DNA from: DASZQY01 sp035548515
GTDB lineage: Bacteria; Pseudomonadota; Alphaproteobacteria; Rhizobiales; Kaistiaceae
NCBI GenBank assembly: GCA_035548515.1
Contig: DASZSW010000032.1
Span: 62,001 to 126,000, forward strand
Length of the DNA stretch: 64,000 nt
Direction: 5' to 3'
The translations under genes and the position numbers were made by a program. The notes under the pieces are model-generated. The model did no database searches and was not told the origin of the DNA. It saw nothing but the letters and a program-made list of their open reading frames with translations. Below, in pieces: positions 50,748 through 59,422 of this stretch (position 1 is its first letter; each line of letters begins with the position of its first letter).

Positions 50748-51266
50748 CTAGTCTTCGCCGTCCGAGCCTAGGTCCTTCGGCCGCCGGAAAGCGATCAATT
50801 CGCCCGCCTTCAGCTTCCAGTCCGCGGTATCGCACGTGATCACCGCCAGCGCGCAGGTGGGGAACTTCGCCGACATCGCAGCCCGCAGGCCGCGGTCGCC
50901 TTTGGCGGCAAGTGCCACGGCCGTGGCGTGTACTGTCGGATTGTGGCCGATGACGAGGAGGCTACCTACGCTTCCGCCGTTTGCCGCAATGGCTTCGGCG
51001 TATGTGGCATCGCGGCCGTCATAGAGCCGGTCGACGAACACCACCTTCGGCTCCAACGCCAACGTCTCGATCACGCCCTCCAGAGTCTCGCGCGTGCGGC
51101 GGGCGGGTGAGCACAGGATCAGATCCGGGACGCCCACTTCGGCGATGGCTGTTCCCATCAGCCGCGCGTCGCGATGGCCGCGTGCCGTCAGCGAACGGTC
51201 GCGGTCGGCCACGCCACGTTCGGCCGGGTGCGCCTTGGCATGGCGAAGGAGCAGCAGATGCTTCAC
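50748..51266 (-). CDS. SixA-like histidine phosphatase
   Basis: The product has 172 residues from GTG 51266 (start residue, then KHLLLLRHAKAHPA). The catalytic His lies in the RHAK motif, and LLVIGHNPTVHATA contains the second catalytic His. LCSPARRTRETLEGV supplies an Arg of the phosphate pocket. The short length and RHAK motif are those of SixA, a phosphohistidine phosphatase acting on phosphorelay Hpt domains in E. coli. Its target here is unknown. I prefer GTG 51266 over ATG 51302 because the latter falls inside the terminator hairpin of the preceding gene. Confidence 0.85.
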   Translation of the reverse strand: MKHLLLLRHAKAHPAERGVADRDRSLTARGHRDARLMGTAIAEVGVPDLILCSPARRTRETLEGVIETLALEPKVVFVDRLYDGRDATYAEAIAANGGSVGSLLVIGHNPTVHATAVALAAKGDRGLRAAMSAKFPTCALAVITCDTADWKLKAGELIAFRRPKDLGSDGED

Positions 51267-51276
51267 GCGGCGCCCC

Positions 51277-51314
51277 AAAAACGACGCGCCCGCAAGAACC
51301 ATCTTACGGGCGCG
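51277..51314 (-). terminator. intrinsic terminator after the SH3-domain gene
   Basis: CGCGCCCG (51285-51292) pairs with CGGGCGCG (51307-51314), with an added AAG/CTT inner stem. On the minus strand the hairpin is followed three bases later by five U residues (A residues at 51277-51281). Confidence 0.8.
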
Positions 51315-51332
51315 CGCATCGAACCGAGATGG

Positions 51333-51869
51333 CTAGTTGAAGGTCAGGAGCGTCTGCGAAACCCAGCCCGGGCCCTGATAGCCACCTACCTGGCACCAGC
51401 CGGTCGAGGCACAGACGGCGACTGAGACGGTGGTGTTCGCCGGGAGCTGCTCCTGCACCGGGTAACCCTTGCCCGGGCCGGTGCGGACGTTCACGCTGGT
51501 CGAGTACGGTGTGTTGGCCGAATTGCTCGGCGGCGCGAAGGTCGTGTAGGCGACCGGCTGTGGCGCCGGGGCCCCGCCCATGCACTGGGCATATGCGGCG
51601 TTGTATACCTGCTTCTGCTTCTCCGCCGACAGGATCGCGCCACCGGCACCGCCTGCAAGGCAGCCACCGGCAATTGCACCCGCCTGGCCGTTGGAGAAGA
51701 GCGAGCCGAGGCCGGCACCCACGGCGCAGCCGAGCGCCGTCGAGCCAACCGGGTGGGTTTGTGCATCGACCGCAGCCTGCGCCACGGCGTTGCAGTCCTT
51801 GGCGTAAGCGCCGCCGGCGAGGGCCATCGCCATCGTCGCAGCGGCGAGCGTGGTGAACAAAGTCTTCAT
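51333..51869 (-). CDS. secreted glycine-zipper and SH3-domain protein
   Basis: The product has 178 residues from ATG 51869, preceded by GGAGGAG. The signal peptide is MKTLFTTLAAATMAMALAG followed by GAYA. A Gly/Ala-rich helix pair (GCAVGAGLGSLFSNGQAGAI, then AGGCLAGGAGGAILS) resembles the glycine-zipper/OmpA-like family. The C-terminal bacterial SH3 domain (VNVRTGPGKGYPVQEQLPAN to WVSQTLLTF) could bind peptidoglycan. Two Cys pairs may form disulphides. Function is unknown beyond an envelope role. Confidence 0.8.
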   Translation of the reverse strand: MKTLFTTLAAATMAMALAGGAYAKDCNAVAQAAVDAQTHPVGSTALGCAVGAGLGSLFSNGQAGAIAGGCLAGGAGGAILSAEKQKQVYNAAYAQCMGGAPAPQPVAYTTFAPPSNSANTPYSTSVNVRTGPGKGYPVQEQLPANTTVSVAVCASTGWCQVGGYQGPGWVSQTLLTFN

Positions 51870-51981
51870 GTCCAAGTCTCCTCCAAAAAAGGGGCCGGAC
51901 GGCCGTGCAGGGAGGCTAGCGCCTCATGCGCTGCCCGCAAGCCGCGAACCAATTGTTGGCGAACAAATATAGACGGCGCGC

Positions 51982-52009
51982 GTCACAGGCAGTGACAGCC
52001 GTCACAGCC
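51982..52009 (-). promoter_or_regulatory. three phased GTSACAG repeats upstream of the SH3-protein gene
   Basis: GTCACAG (51982-51988), GTGACAG (51992-51998) and GTCACAG (52001-52007) repeat at 10- and 9-base spacing, about 115-140 bases before the start codon on the minus strand. A possible -10 element (TATATT on the minus strand) lies at 51966-51971. Such phasing suggests a response-regulator operator, but the factor is not identified. Confidence 0.35.
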
Positions 52010-52032
52010 CCGAATTCCGGCGTTTTTATCGG

Positions 52033-52449
52033 CTATTCGTCCCGGTAGACGCGCTCACGCCGCTCGTGACGTTCCTGCGCCTCAATCGAGAGGGTCGCGA
52101 TTGGACGCGCGTCCAGCCGCTTGAGGCTGATAGGCTCGCCGGTCTCCTCGCAATAGCCATACGTCCCGTCATCGATCCGCTGCAACGCAGCATCGATCTT
52201 GGCGATCAGCTTGCGCTGGCGATCGCGGGCGCGCAGTTCGATGGCGCGATCGGTCTCGGAGGAGGCGCGATCGGCGAAGTCGGAGTGGTTCTGGCTTTCG
52301 TCCTGGAGGTGCTGAAGCGTCTCTTTCGCCTCCTTCAGGATGTCGTCCTTCCACGCCAGCAGCTTGATGCGGAAATAGTCCCGCTGGCGGTCGTTCATGA
52401 ACGGCTCTTTTTCGCTCGGCCGGTATTCCTGGACGCGCGCATTCGGCAT
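52033..52449 (-). CDS. dksA: DksA-type RNA polymerase-binding regulator
   Basis: A 138-residue coiled-coil protein of the DksA/TraR family. The coiled coil spans about residues 20-90 (RQRDYFRIKLLAWKDDILKE, LRARDRQRKLIAKIDAALQR). The finger region is YGYCEETGEPISLKRLDARP, with one cysteine (Cys100) where the four-Cys zinc finger of E. coli DksA would be. A single- or no-Cys finger is normal for alphaproteobacterial DksA, which senses ppGpp conditions with RNA polymerase. An internal ATG at 52398 is an alternative start. Confidence 0.92.
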   Translation of the reverse strand: MPNARVQEYRPSEKEPFMNDRQRDYFRIKLLAWKDDILKEAKETLQHLQDESQNHSDFADRASSETDRAIELRARDRQRKLIAKIDAALQRIDDGTYGYCEETGEPISLKRLDARPIATLSIEAQERHERRERVYRDE

Positions 52450-52565
52450 GTAGGCAGACCCTTAAAGGCTCGAAATTTGCGCGGAATATAGCGATGGGTC
52501 CCCAGTGGGACAACAACCAGAACATGACGAAAACGTCACGTTCCGGAGACGCCTGAAAGTGAGGA

Positions 52566-53414
52566 CTACGGCCGCTTTGCAGTGATCTCGCCGAGGAGCC
52601 GCGCCATCTCGCGCTCGAGGTCATTGACCTTCGCGGCGGTGTCGTCGGCGGGCGCGGCGAACGGATTCGGTTCTGGCTCCGGCGCCTCCTCGGGGCCGGC
52701 CCCGTTGCCGTTGAAGTCGGTGAGGCGGCGGCCGAAGGCCGAGGCCTGGGTCTCCTCGTACGTCGGCGCTTGCGGGAGGTCCGGAAACAGCGGCGCAGCG
52801 TCGGCCATGGGTTCGAACTGCACCACGGTAGGCGCTGCCTGTGGGGTCGCAGGCGGAGGCGGGGGTGCTTCGGCTCGAGCGGGCGGCGGCGACGCGCGGC
52901 GAAGCGGCGGGTAGGGGCGCTCGATCGGCTGCGGCGTCGGCGCGGAATATGACGCTGCCGGGGGTGGAGTAGCCGGGTCAGGCCGGAACGGCGGCGGGGG
53001 CGGCGGCGCCGAGGAGCGCTGGGGGAACGGCATTGGCGGCGCTGTTTCAACCGCTGGTGCGGGCGGATCGAACAGCGGATCGTTCGCCGCCGGCGCGGGC
53101 ATCGGCGCGGATTGCGGCTTGGCAGCCGGACGAAGACGGGGCCGTTGGATCGCCTGCTCGACGACGACGTCGGTGGGGCCGCCGACGAGGATCAGGTGCT
53201 CGATGTTGTCACGGCGCACCAAAACCAGCTTGCGGCGGCCATCGACGGGCATGGCGTCGATCACTGCCAACCGCGGGACACGGCCTCGCCCAATGCGGCC
53301 GAGGCCGCCGGCGGAGTAGCGCCGCACCAGCCAGTATGCGACGGCGATGAGCGCCAGCACGACCACCAGCGTGATCGTGAATTGCAGGATCATTCCGCCC
53401 CAGGAGCCGAACAT
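52566..53414 (-). CDS. FliO-domain membrane protein with proline-rich tail
   Basis: The product has 282 residues. One membrane helix near the N-terminus (ILQFTITLVVVLALIAVAYW) is followed by the small FliO-type domain (LAVIDAMPVDGRRKLVLVRR, IEHLILVGGPTDVVVE). A Pro-rich low-complexity region of about 130 residues comes next, then a short helix at the end. FliO assists FliP assembly in the flagellar export apparatus, but no other flagellar gene is here. Orphan FliO-like genes next to dksA and cckA recur in Hyphomicrobiales, so the true function may lie elsewhere. Confidence 0.85.
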   Translation of the reverse strand: MFGSWGGMILQFTITLVVVLALIAVAYWLVRRYSAGGLGRIGRGRVPRLAVIDAMPVDGRRKLVLVRRDNIEHLILVGGPTDVVVEQAIQRPRLRPAAKPQSAPMPAPAANDPLFDPPAPAVETAPPMPFPQRSSAPPPPPPFRPDPATPPPAASYSAPTPQPIERPYPPLRRASPPPARAEAPPPPPATPQAAPTVVQFEPMADAAPLFPDLPQAPTYEETQASAFGRRLTDFNGNGAGPEEAPEPEPNPFAAPADDTAAKVNDLEREMARLLGEITAKRP

Positions 53415-53669
53415 CGGCTTCGCCGTCCCCGCATCTGCCAGCCGCCATTGGCTTCGATCAGTTTGGCGGAATTCCAGCGAAACACAACCTGTTCCGGCGA
53501 AGCATCTGGCAACGTTGAACTATGAATGCATGCCAGCGTGCCCTGAAAGCAGCGGTCGCGTTGAATTATGCAGCTTCTCTGACCATTCTTCTTGGACAGT
53601 TGCGTTCGATTTGATTCACTCCGGCTCAGAGTGATTCGCGCGTCCGTCCGGAGGCAATAAGCGTCCTTC

Positions 53670-56204
53670 ATGTCCGATCGCGCCACTTCGTCTGCGCATG
53701 TCCAGCCGGTCGTCGACCGGACGGAGCGCATCACCGGTGTCGGACGGCTGATCATCCTCTCCTTCCTGCTCGTCGGGCTGTCGATCGGCTTGATGCTGAT
53801 GCAGCCCGATCGCGCCGAGCCTTTTCTCCTCGGCTTGCTCGGCATCCTCGCCATGGTCGGCGTCGTGGCGCTGCTGGGCGGCGCGGTGGGGCTCATCCGT
53901 TTTGCCGCGCGCGGGCAGGAGGACGGCATTGGCAAGGCTTTCGTCGACGCGATGCCGGAGGGCGTCATCATCGCCGATGCGGTCGGCCGCATCGTCTATG
54001 CCAACCGGGCTTACGGCGAGCTGATCGGCGCGACGGACTCCCGGCAAGTCCATTCGGTCGAGCGGGCGTTTTCGTCGAACGCCGATGCGACCGAGGCGAT
54101 CTATCGTGTTGCGCAGCAGGTGCGCGAGGGCAGCGCTGCGGAGGAAGAAGTCCGGATGCCCGGGCCGCTCAATCCGGCCGAGGCGGAGGGCGCGCGCTGG
54201 TATCGCATATCGGCGCGCCCGCTCGCTGTTGCCGGACGTCGCCGCCCGCTGGTTGTGTGGCGCGTCGCCGACATCTCGCGGGAGCGCGCGCGGCAGGAGT
54301 CGGTATTCCAGGAGCTTCAGTACGCTATCGACTATCTCGATCACGCTCCGGCAGGATTCCTGTCAGCGGAGCCCGACGGGCGCATCGTATATCTCAACGC
54401 GACACTGGCCGAGTGGCTGGGCGTCGATCTCACTCGCTTCGAGCCCGGCTCGCTGACGCTGAGCTCTATCGTTCGCGGCGATGCGGTGGCGTTACTTTCC
54501 TCGCCGGCTGAGGAAGATGCGCGCAACCGCACGGCTGTCATCGACCTCGACCTCACCAAGCAGAACGGACAGAGCCTGCCTGTGCGGCTGCTGCATCGCG
54601 TGCCGGTCACCGCCGACGGCGCGCCAGGCGCGACGCGTACTCTCGTGCTCAACCGCTCGCCTGGCGAAGAGAGTTCGGAGGCGTTGCGGGCCGCGGAAGT
54701 GCGCTTTGCGCGCTTCTTCAACAACACGCCGATCGCGATTGCAGCAATCGACGGCAAGGGCGGCATCGGCCGCAGCAACGCCCCGTTCCTGCGCTTGTTC
54801 GGCAATGCGATCATGGGTGGCGGGATGCGCCGCCTCGCCGATCTCGTTGGCGAAACCGATCGCGCCAAACTGGACGACGCGCTGAAGGCGGCAATGGATG
54901 CGCATGGCGTCGTGCAGATCGACGCAACGCTCGCGTCGGACAAGGACCGCAGCGCGCGCTTCTACATCAACCCGGTCGCGGAAGGCGCCGGCGGCATAGA
55001 GCAAGTGATCGTCAATGCGATCGACATCACCGAACAGCGCGCGCTCGAAAATCAGGTCCGCCAGCAGCAGAAGATGGACTCGGTAGGCCAGCTCGCCGGT
55101 GGCATTGCGCACGACTTCAACAACGTGCTCACCGCGATCATCGGCTTCTCTGATCTGCTGCTCGCCAATCATCGGCCGAGCGACCCGTCCTTCCAGGACA
55201 TCATGAACATCAAACAGAACGCGAACCGCGCGGCGGGCCTCGTCCGCCAGCTCCTCGCGTTCTCGCGGCGCCAGACGCTCCGGCCGCAAATCCTGCTGCT
55301 CCGCGACACGCTGTCCGATATCTCGATCCTGCTGGAGCGTCTGCTCGGCGAGAACGTGAAGCTGCAACTGGTGCATGGCCGCGATCTGTGGCCGATCAAG
55401 TTCGACCTCAATCAATTCGAGCAGGTGATCATCAATCTCGCGGTCAACGGCCGCGATGCCATGCCATCCGGCGGCACGATGTCGATCCGCACGCGGAATC
55501 TATCAGCCGACGAGAGCCAGCAGTTCGGCTACAAGCCACTGCCCAAGGCCGACTACGTGATGATCGAGGTCGAGGACACCGGCACCGGCATGTCGCCGGA
55601 GGTGCAGGCCAAGATCTTCGAGCCGTTCTTCTCGACCAAGGAAGTCGGCAAGGGCACCGGCCTCGGCCTGTCGACCGTTTACGGCATCGTCAAGCAGACC
55701 GGCGCGCACATCTTCTTCACCTCGGTCTTCGGGCAGGGGACGGTCTTCCGTATCTTCGTGCCGCGGTACATCCCGGCGGCCGGCGAGAACGTGACCGGCC
55801 AGACCGAGACAAACGCGGAGATTGCCGATCTGACCGGCACCGCGACGATCCTGCTGGTGGAAGACGAGGAGGCGGTGCGTGCCTTCGCAGCTCGTGCGCT
55901 GCAGTCGCGCGGCTACAAGGTGCACGAAGCCGGCTCGGGGGTCGAAGCGCTGGAGGTGATGCAGGAGTCGGGCGGGGCGATCGACCTCGTCGTGTCCGAC
56001 GTCGTGATGCCGGAGCTCGACGGCCCGTCCATGCTGCGCGAGATGCGCAAGACGCGGCCGGACATGAAGATCATCTTCGTGTCGGGATACGCCGAGGAAG
56101 CGTTCCGGAAGAACCTGCCGGAAGGGGAGAAATTCAGCTTCCTGCCGAAGCCGTTCTCGCTGAAGCAGCTCGCGGTGGCTGTGAAGGAGACGCTCGGCCG
56201 CTAG
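53670..56204 (+). CDS. cckA: hybrid sensor histidine kinase CckA
   Basis: The product has 844 residues. Two N-terminal membrane helices (LIILSFLLVGLSIGLMLMQ; LLGILAMVGVVALLGGAVGL) are followed by several PAS-like segments (FVDAMPEGVIIADAVGRIVY and later). The HisKA domain carries His481 in LAGGIAHDFNNVLTAIIGF. The HATPase region has NLAVNGRDAMPSGG, VEDTGTGMSPEVQAKIFEPF and KGTGLGLSTVYGIV, and the C-terminal receiver has Asp777 in VVSDVVMPELDGP. The order of domains is that of CckA, the bifunctional kinase that controls CtrA through ChpT. The downstream ChpT and CtrA are not in the window. Confidence 0.94.
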   Translation: MSDRATSSAHVQPVVDRTERITGVGRLIILSFLLVGLSIGLMLMQPDRAEPFLLGLLGILAMVGVVALLGGAVGLIRFAARGQEDGIGKAFVDAMPEGVIIADAVGRIVYANRAYGELIGATDSRQVHSVERAFSSNADATEAIYRVAQQVREGSAAEEEVRMPGPLNPAEAEGARWYRISARPLAVAGRRRPLVVWRVADISRERARQESVFQELQYAIDYLDHAPAGFLSAEPDGRIVYLNATLAEWLGVDLTRFEPGSLTLSSIVRGDAVALLSSPAEEDARNRTAVIDLDLTKQNGQSLPVRLLHRVPVTADGAPGATRTLVLNRSPGEESSEALRAAEVRFARFFNNTPIAIAAIDGKGGIGRSNAPFLRLFGNAIMGGGMRRLADLVGETDRAKLDDALKAAMDAHGVVQIDATLASDKDRSARFYINPVAEGAGGIEQVIVNAIDITEQRALENQVRQQQKMDSVGQLAGGIAHDFNNVLTAIIGFSDLLLANHRPSDPSFQDIMNIKQNANRAAGLVRQLLAFSRRQTLRPQILLLRDTLSDISILLERLLGENVKLQLVHGRDLWPIKFDLNQFEQVIINLAVNGRDAMPSGGTMSIRTRNLSADESQQFGYKPLPKADYVMIEVEDTGTGMSPEVQAKIFEPFFSTKEVGKGTGLGLSTVYGIVKQTGAHIFFTSVFGQGTVFRIFVPRYIPAAGENVTGQTETNAEIADLTGTATILLVEDEEAVRAFAARALQSRGYKVHEAGSGVEALEVMQESGGAIDLVVSDVVMPELDGPSMLREMRKTRPDMKIIFVSGYAEEAFRKNLPEGEKFSFLPKPFSLKQLAVAVKETLGR

Positions 56205-57316
56205 GCCGGCGCGCGCGATGAGCGCATCAAATCGCGCAGCGCTGCCGGTGCGAATGCCAGGCCCAGCATCATCAGCGGGGTAAACAGCGCGCCCCAGTAA
56301 TCGTTGAACGTCTTACCCACGAACGCGAACAGGACGAGGTAGAGCGCGACGGTGATGCCGGCGCGTCCTGGACCACGCCATGCGGCCAGGCCCAGCAGGC
56401 ACAACGGCAGGACGAATGCCGTGACCCACAGCGGCAGCGCGATGAAGATGCCGTTGAAGCGCGCGGCGGAGAGTACGAAGGACAGCCCGCCGAAGCGGAG
56501 CCAGTCTTCGTTGTAGGCGATGTCGGCACTGGTGACATGCGCCTGCACCATCGCGTAGTGGACGGCGTAGAACGCGGCGAACGCGGCAAGGCCGATTGCC
56601 CATGTCCATAGCTCGCTACGCCGGCCGTCCCGCCAGGCGAAGTAGATGCACACCAGTACATACGGTGCGGCCAGCTCGCGCACGAACAGCGCCGCCAGTG
56701 CGAGCACAATGCCGGCGCGATGACGGCCAAGCCCGTATGCGGAGACTGAGCCAAGGATCAGGACGCCGGCGACGATCTCGGAGAACAACACGGCGGCGGA
56801 GGTGGCGCAGGCGAGCAGGCTGAGGCCAAGCGCGATCGCCGCGAGCGTGCTCGTGGTGGCGTCGGCATTGGCGCGTACGAGCTTCGCCCCGGACAATCCC
56901 GCTGCCACGGCGCCCAGGCCGAGCAGCAGGCTCGCCCACATCAGCGGCGGCAGGAGGCTCCGAGCGTAGAAGAGGCTGTCGACATAGGCGAGGGTCGGCA
57001 GACGCCAGTTGAAGACTGAACGCGTGCCGTAGCCACCGGCGCGCAGTTCGACGCCCGCGGCGTCGTAATAGTTGGCGCCATCGTGCATGCGCTCGACGAT
57101 GCGGCTGTACATCGCCATGTCGCCTTCGGTTTCGGAGGCGGCAGCCACGGGTGGCTGGTAGCGGAAAGCCGCCGCCAGAAGCATCAGGACAGCGAGCGCG
57201 ACGACGACAAGGATGGCCGCGGCGAGGCGGCGGTCGAGCCCGGCGAAACGGGTGGGTGGCAGCGTCTTCAGGCGCGTCCAGGTGTTGCGGGCGGCGGCGA
57301 CGGTGGCGAGTTCCAT
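56201..57316 (-). CDS. polytopic membrane protein, possible GT-C-type
   Basis: The product has 371 residues from ATG 57316. It has one N-terminal helix (LAAAILVVVALAVLMLLAA), then a periplasmic loop containing ETEGDMAMYSRIVERMHDGA and YYDAAGVELRAGGY. About eight further helices follow. An acidic loop after the first helix with the D-x-x-x-Y pattern resembles GT-C glycosyltransferases of the mannosyl/arabinosyl type. The assignment is weak, and a plain membrane protein is possible. Its stop overlaps that of cckA. Confidence 0.7.
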   Translation of the reverse strand: MELATVAAARNTWTRLKTLPPTRFAGLDRRLAAAILVVVALAVLMLLAAAFRYQPPVAAASETEGDMAMYSRIVERMHDGANYYDAAGVELRAGGYGTRSVFNWRLPTLAYVDSLFYARSLLPPLMWASLLLGLGAVAAGLSGAKLVRANADATTSTLAAIALGLSLLACATSAAVLFSEIVAGVLILGSVSAYGLGRHRAGIVLALAALFVRELAAPYVLVCIYFAWRDGRRSELWTWAIGLAAFAAFYAVHYAMVQAHVTSADIAYNEDWLRFGGLSFVLSAARFNGIFIALPLWVTAFVLPLCLLGLAAWRGPGRAGITVALYLVLFAFVGKTFNDYWGALFTPLMMLGLAFAPAALRDLMRSSRAPA

Positions 57317-57375
57317 GCCCGCGACTATGCCCCGCGACATCTCAACAACGGGCTAATACCGGCAGGTCCAGGCGG

Positions 57376-58287
57376 TTAACGCGCCAGCGCGACCGCGATT
57401 TCGCCGGCCAGCCGCGCGTTGTTGCGGACCAGCGCGATGTTGGCCGTAAGGCTCCGTCCGCCGGTCTGCTTCAGGATCGCGTCGAGCAGGAACGGCGTCA
57501 CCGCTTTGCCCGTGATGCCCTGGCGGGCGGCCGCGTCGACGGCGGCCTCGATCGCGGGGCGCATTTCGCTCGCCGGGATCTCGTGCTCGGGCGGGATCGG
57601 GTTCGCGACCAGCACGCCGCCGGTGAGATCGAGATCGGCGCGTGCGCGAAGAAATGCGGCTATGCTCGCTGCGTCATCCATGCGGATGGGCGCCTTCAGT
57701 CCGCTCGAGCGCGACCAGAAAGCGGGGAAATCGTCGCTGCGATAGCAGACGACCGGCACGCCCTGCGTCTCCAGAAACTCCAGCGTCTTGGGCACGTCGA
57801 GCAGCGCCTTGGCGCCCGCGGCCACGACCAGCACGTTCGTGCGGCCGAGCTCGGTCAGGTCGGCGGAAATGTCGAAGGTCTGTTCGGCGCCGCGGTGTAC
57901 GCCGCCGATGCCCCCGGTGGCGAATACCGGGATGCCTGCGAGCTTTGCGGCGATCATCGTGGCAGCGACGGTGGTGGCGCCATGTTTCCCGGCCGAGAGC
58001 GCGTAAGCGAGGTCGGCCGATGACAGCTTGAGCACGTCCTTGGCCTTGGCGAGCCACTCCAGCGTTGCGCGGTCGAGGCCGACGCGGAGCTTGCCGTCGA
58101 TGACGGCGATGGCGGCGGGTACCGCCCCGGCGTCGCGCACCTCGGCTTCCACCGCCTGGCCGGTCTCGAAGTTCTGCGGCCAGGGCATGCCGTGGCTGAC
58201 GATGGTTGTTTCCAGCGCGACGACCGGGCGATGCGCAGCCAATGCCGCGGCGACTTCCTCGGAGACGACCAGCGGAGCCTTCGTCAC
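57376..58287 (-). CDS. psuG: pseudouridine-5'-phosphate glycosidase
   Basis: A 303-residue enzyme that cleaves the C-C glycosidic bond of pseudouridine-5'-phosphate to uracil and ribose-5-phosphate. The family blocks are complete: ALETTIVSHGMPWPQNFETG, KDVLKLSSADLAYALSAGKH, GATTVAATMIAAKLAGIPVF, ATGGIGGVHRGAEQTFDISAD and AAGAKALLDVPKTLEFLET (Lys of the Schiff base). GTG 58287 overlaps the psuK stop in GTGA. Together with the kinase directly upstream it forms the pseudouridine salvage pathway. Confidence 0.94.
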   Translation of the reverse strand: MTKAPLVVSEEVAAALAAHRPVVALETTIVSHGMPWPQNFETGQAVEAEVRDAGAVPAAIAVIDGKLRVGLDRATLEWLAKAKDVLKLSSADLAYALSAGKHGATTVAATMIAAKLAGIPVFATGGIGGVHRGAEQTFDISADLTELGRTNVLVVAAGAKALLDVPKTLEFLETQGVPVVCYRSDDFPAFWSRSSGLKAPIRMDDAASIAAFLRARADLDLTGGVLVANPIPPEHEIPASEMRPAIEAAVDAAARQGITGKAVTPFLLDAILKQTGGRSLTANIALVRNNARLAGEIAVALAR

Positions 58288-59303
58288 GACGCCATGCGCT
58301 CTCGGCCCCCCGGGCCAGCGATGCGTTCGGCGAGCGCGTCGGCGCTGAAAGGCGCGGCGATGATGCTGCCCGCCTCTACCGCCAGCGCCGCAGCGGCGAG
58401 ACCAAAGCGGAGGGCGTCGTGCAGGGTATGGGCTTCGGCGAGGCCGAGAATGGTGCCGGCGGCCAGCGAGTCGCCGGCGCCGTTCACGCCCTTGGATGCC
58501 GCGCGGAGCGGCGCGAAGGAGCGCACCTCGCCGTCGACGGCGACCGCGAGCGGATCGCCGCCATTGGTGACGATGATATTGGTGTGGCGACGCCCTGCCA
58601 GCTCTGCTGCGAGCGCGGTTGGCGCCAGCGTCACGTCGTCGGGATCGTGATCCAGCAGCGCCGCGGCTTCCCGCCGATTGGTGAAAAGGTACGTGATCGT
58701 CTCGAGGATCGGTGACAGTCGCACCGCTTTGGCGGGTGACACCGTGAGGGCGGCGAGTGGCCGGCGCGCGCTTGCGGCTTCCTGTGCGAGGAAGGCGAGG
58801 GTGGCTTCGGGGAGGTTCGCGTCGACGACCCAGAAGTCGGTTGGGCTGCTTTTGGCGACGGCCTCGACGATCGAAGCGGGCGTGATCTGTTCGCAAATCT
58901 TCATGTCGGCGATGCCGATGATCAGGTTGCCGCGATCATCGAAGGTCGCATGGTAGCCGGCGGTGGTTGCGCCCTTGAACGTGGCGATGCCGGTGACGTC
59001 GATCCCTGCGGTCTTCGCTGCGCCGATGATCGCTTCGCCGGCCGCATCGTTGCCGACGGCGGAAGCCATGCGGGTCGGGAAGCCGAGGCGGGCCAGCACG
59101 GTCGCAACGTTGAAGCCGACGCCGCCAGGCAAATGCCGCACGGTGCCCGGATTAGACGCGCCCATGACCGGCGGCGCACTCGACCGCGCCACGCGGTCGA
59201 GCGTAGCGCCGCCGAACACCGTCACTGATTCGAACGGACGCGCGGGTTGGTCCATGGCCCCAGTCCTGCCTGCCGGGAGGCTGATCCCGGTCTCGCTCAT
59301 CAT
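58284..59303 (-). CDS. psuK: pseudouridine kinase (PfkB family)
   Basis: The product is a 339-residue PfkB-type sugar/nucleoside kinase. The N-terminal substrate region is HLPGGVGFNVATVLARLGFP, and the second signature, NGAGDSLAAGTILG, contains the catalytic Asp. IIVTNGGDPLAVAVDG lies in the ATP region. In context with psuG it is the pseudouridine kinase producing pseudouridine-5'-phosphate, the standard partner in this pathway; sequence alone would only give a PfkB kinase. The start could also be ATG 59300 or 59255. It overlaps psuG by four bases. Confidence 0.88.
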   Translation of the reverse strand: MMSETGISLPAGRTGAMDQPARPFESVTVFGGATLDRVARSSAPPVMGASNPGTVRHLPGGVGFNVATVLARLGFPTRMASAVGNDAAGEAIIGAAKTAGIDVTGIATFKGATTAGYHATFDDRGNLIIGIADMKICEQITPASIVEAVAKSSPTDFWVVDANLPEATLAFLAQEAASARRPLAALTVSPAKAVRLSPILETITYLFTNRREAAALLDHDPDDVTLAPTALAAELAGRRHTNIIVTNGGDPLAVAVDGEVRSFAPLRAASKGVNGAGDSLAAGTILGLAEAHTLHDALRFGLAAAALAVEAGSIIAAPFSADALAERIAGPGGRERMAS

Positions 59304-59422
59304 GGCGATCAGTTGCGAACTATCCTCGCATGCTACCGCGTGAGTTTTATGAAAATTGTCAACTTGCAGCCGCGGCCCGGTCTATGATCCGCCGTCCATC
59401 GCCCACAGGAATCTTCAAACCC

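Noticed and set aside
51300..51302. ATG 51302 as the start of the SixA-like gene
   Set aside because: It lies within the loop of a good terminator hairpin and adds residues before the RHAK strand that the family does not have.
57376..58896. A single long frame that could suggest a PsuG fused to an upstream domain
   Set aside because: The extra upstream part is the out-of-frame reading of psuK. The GTGA junction at 58284-58287 gives two normal, overlapping genes.
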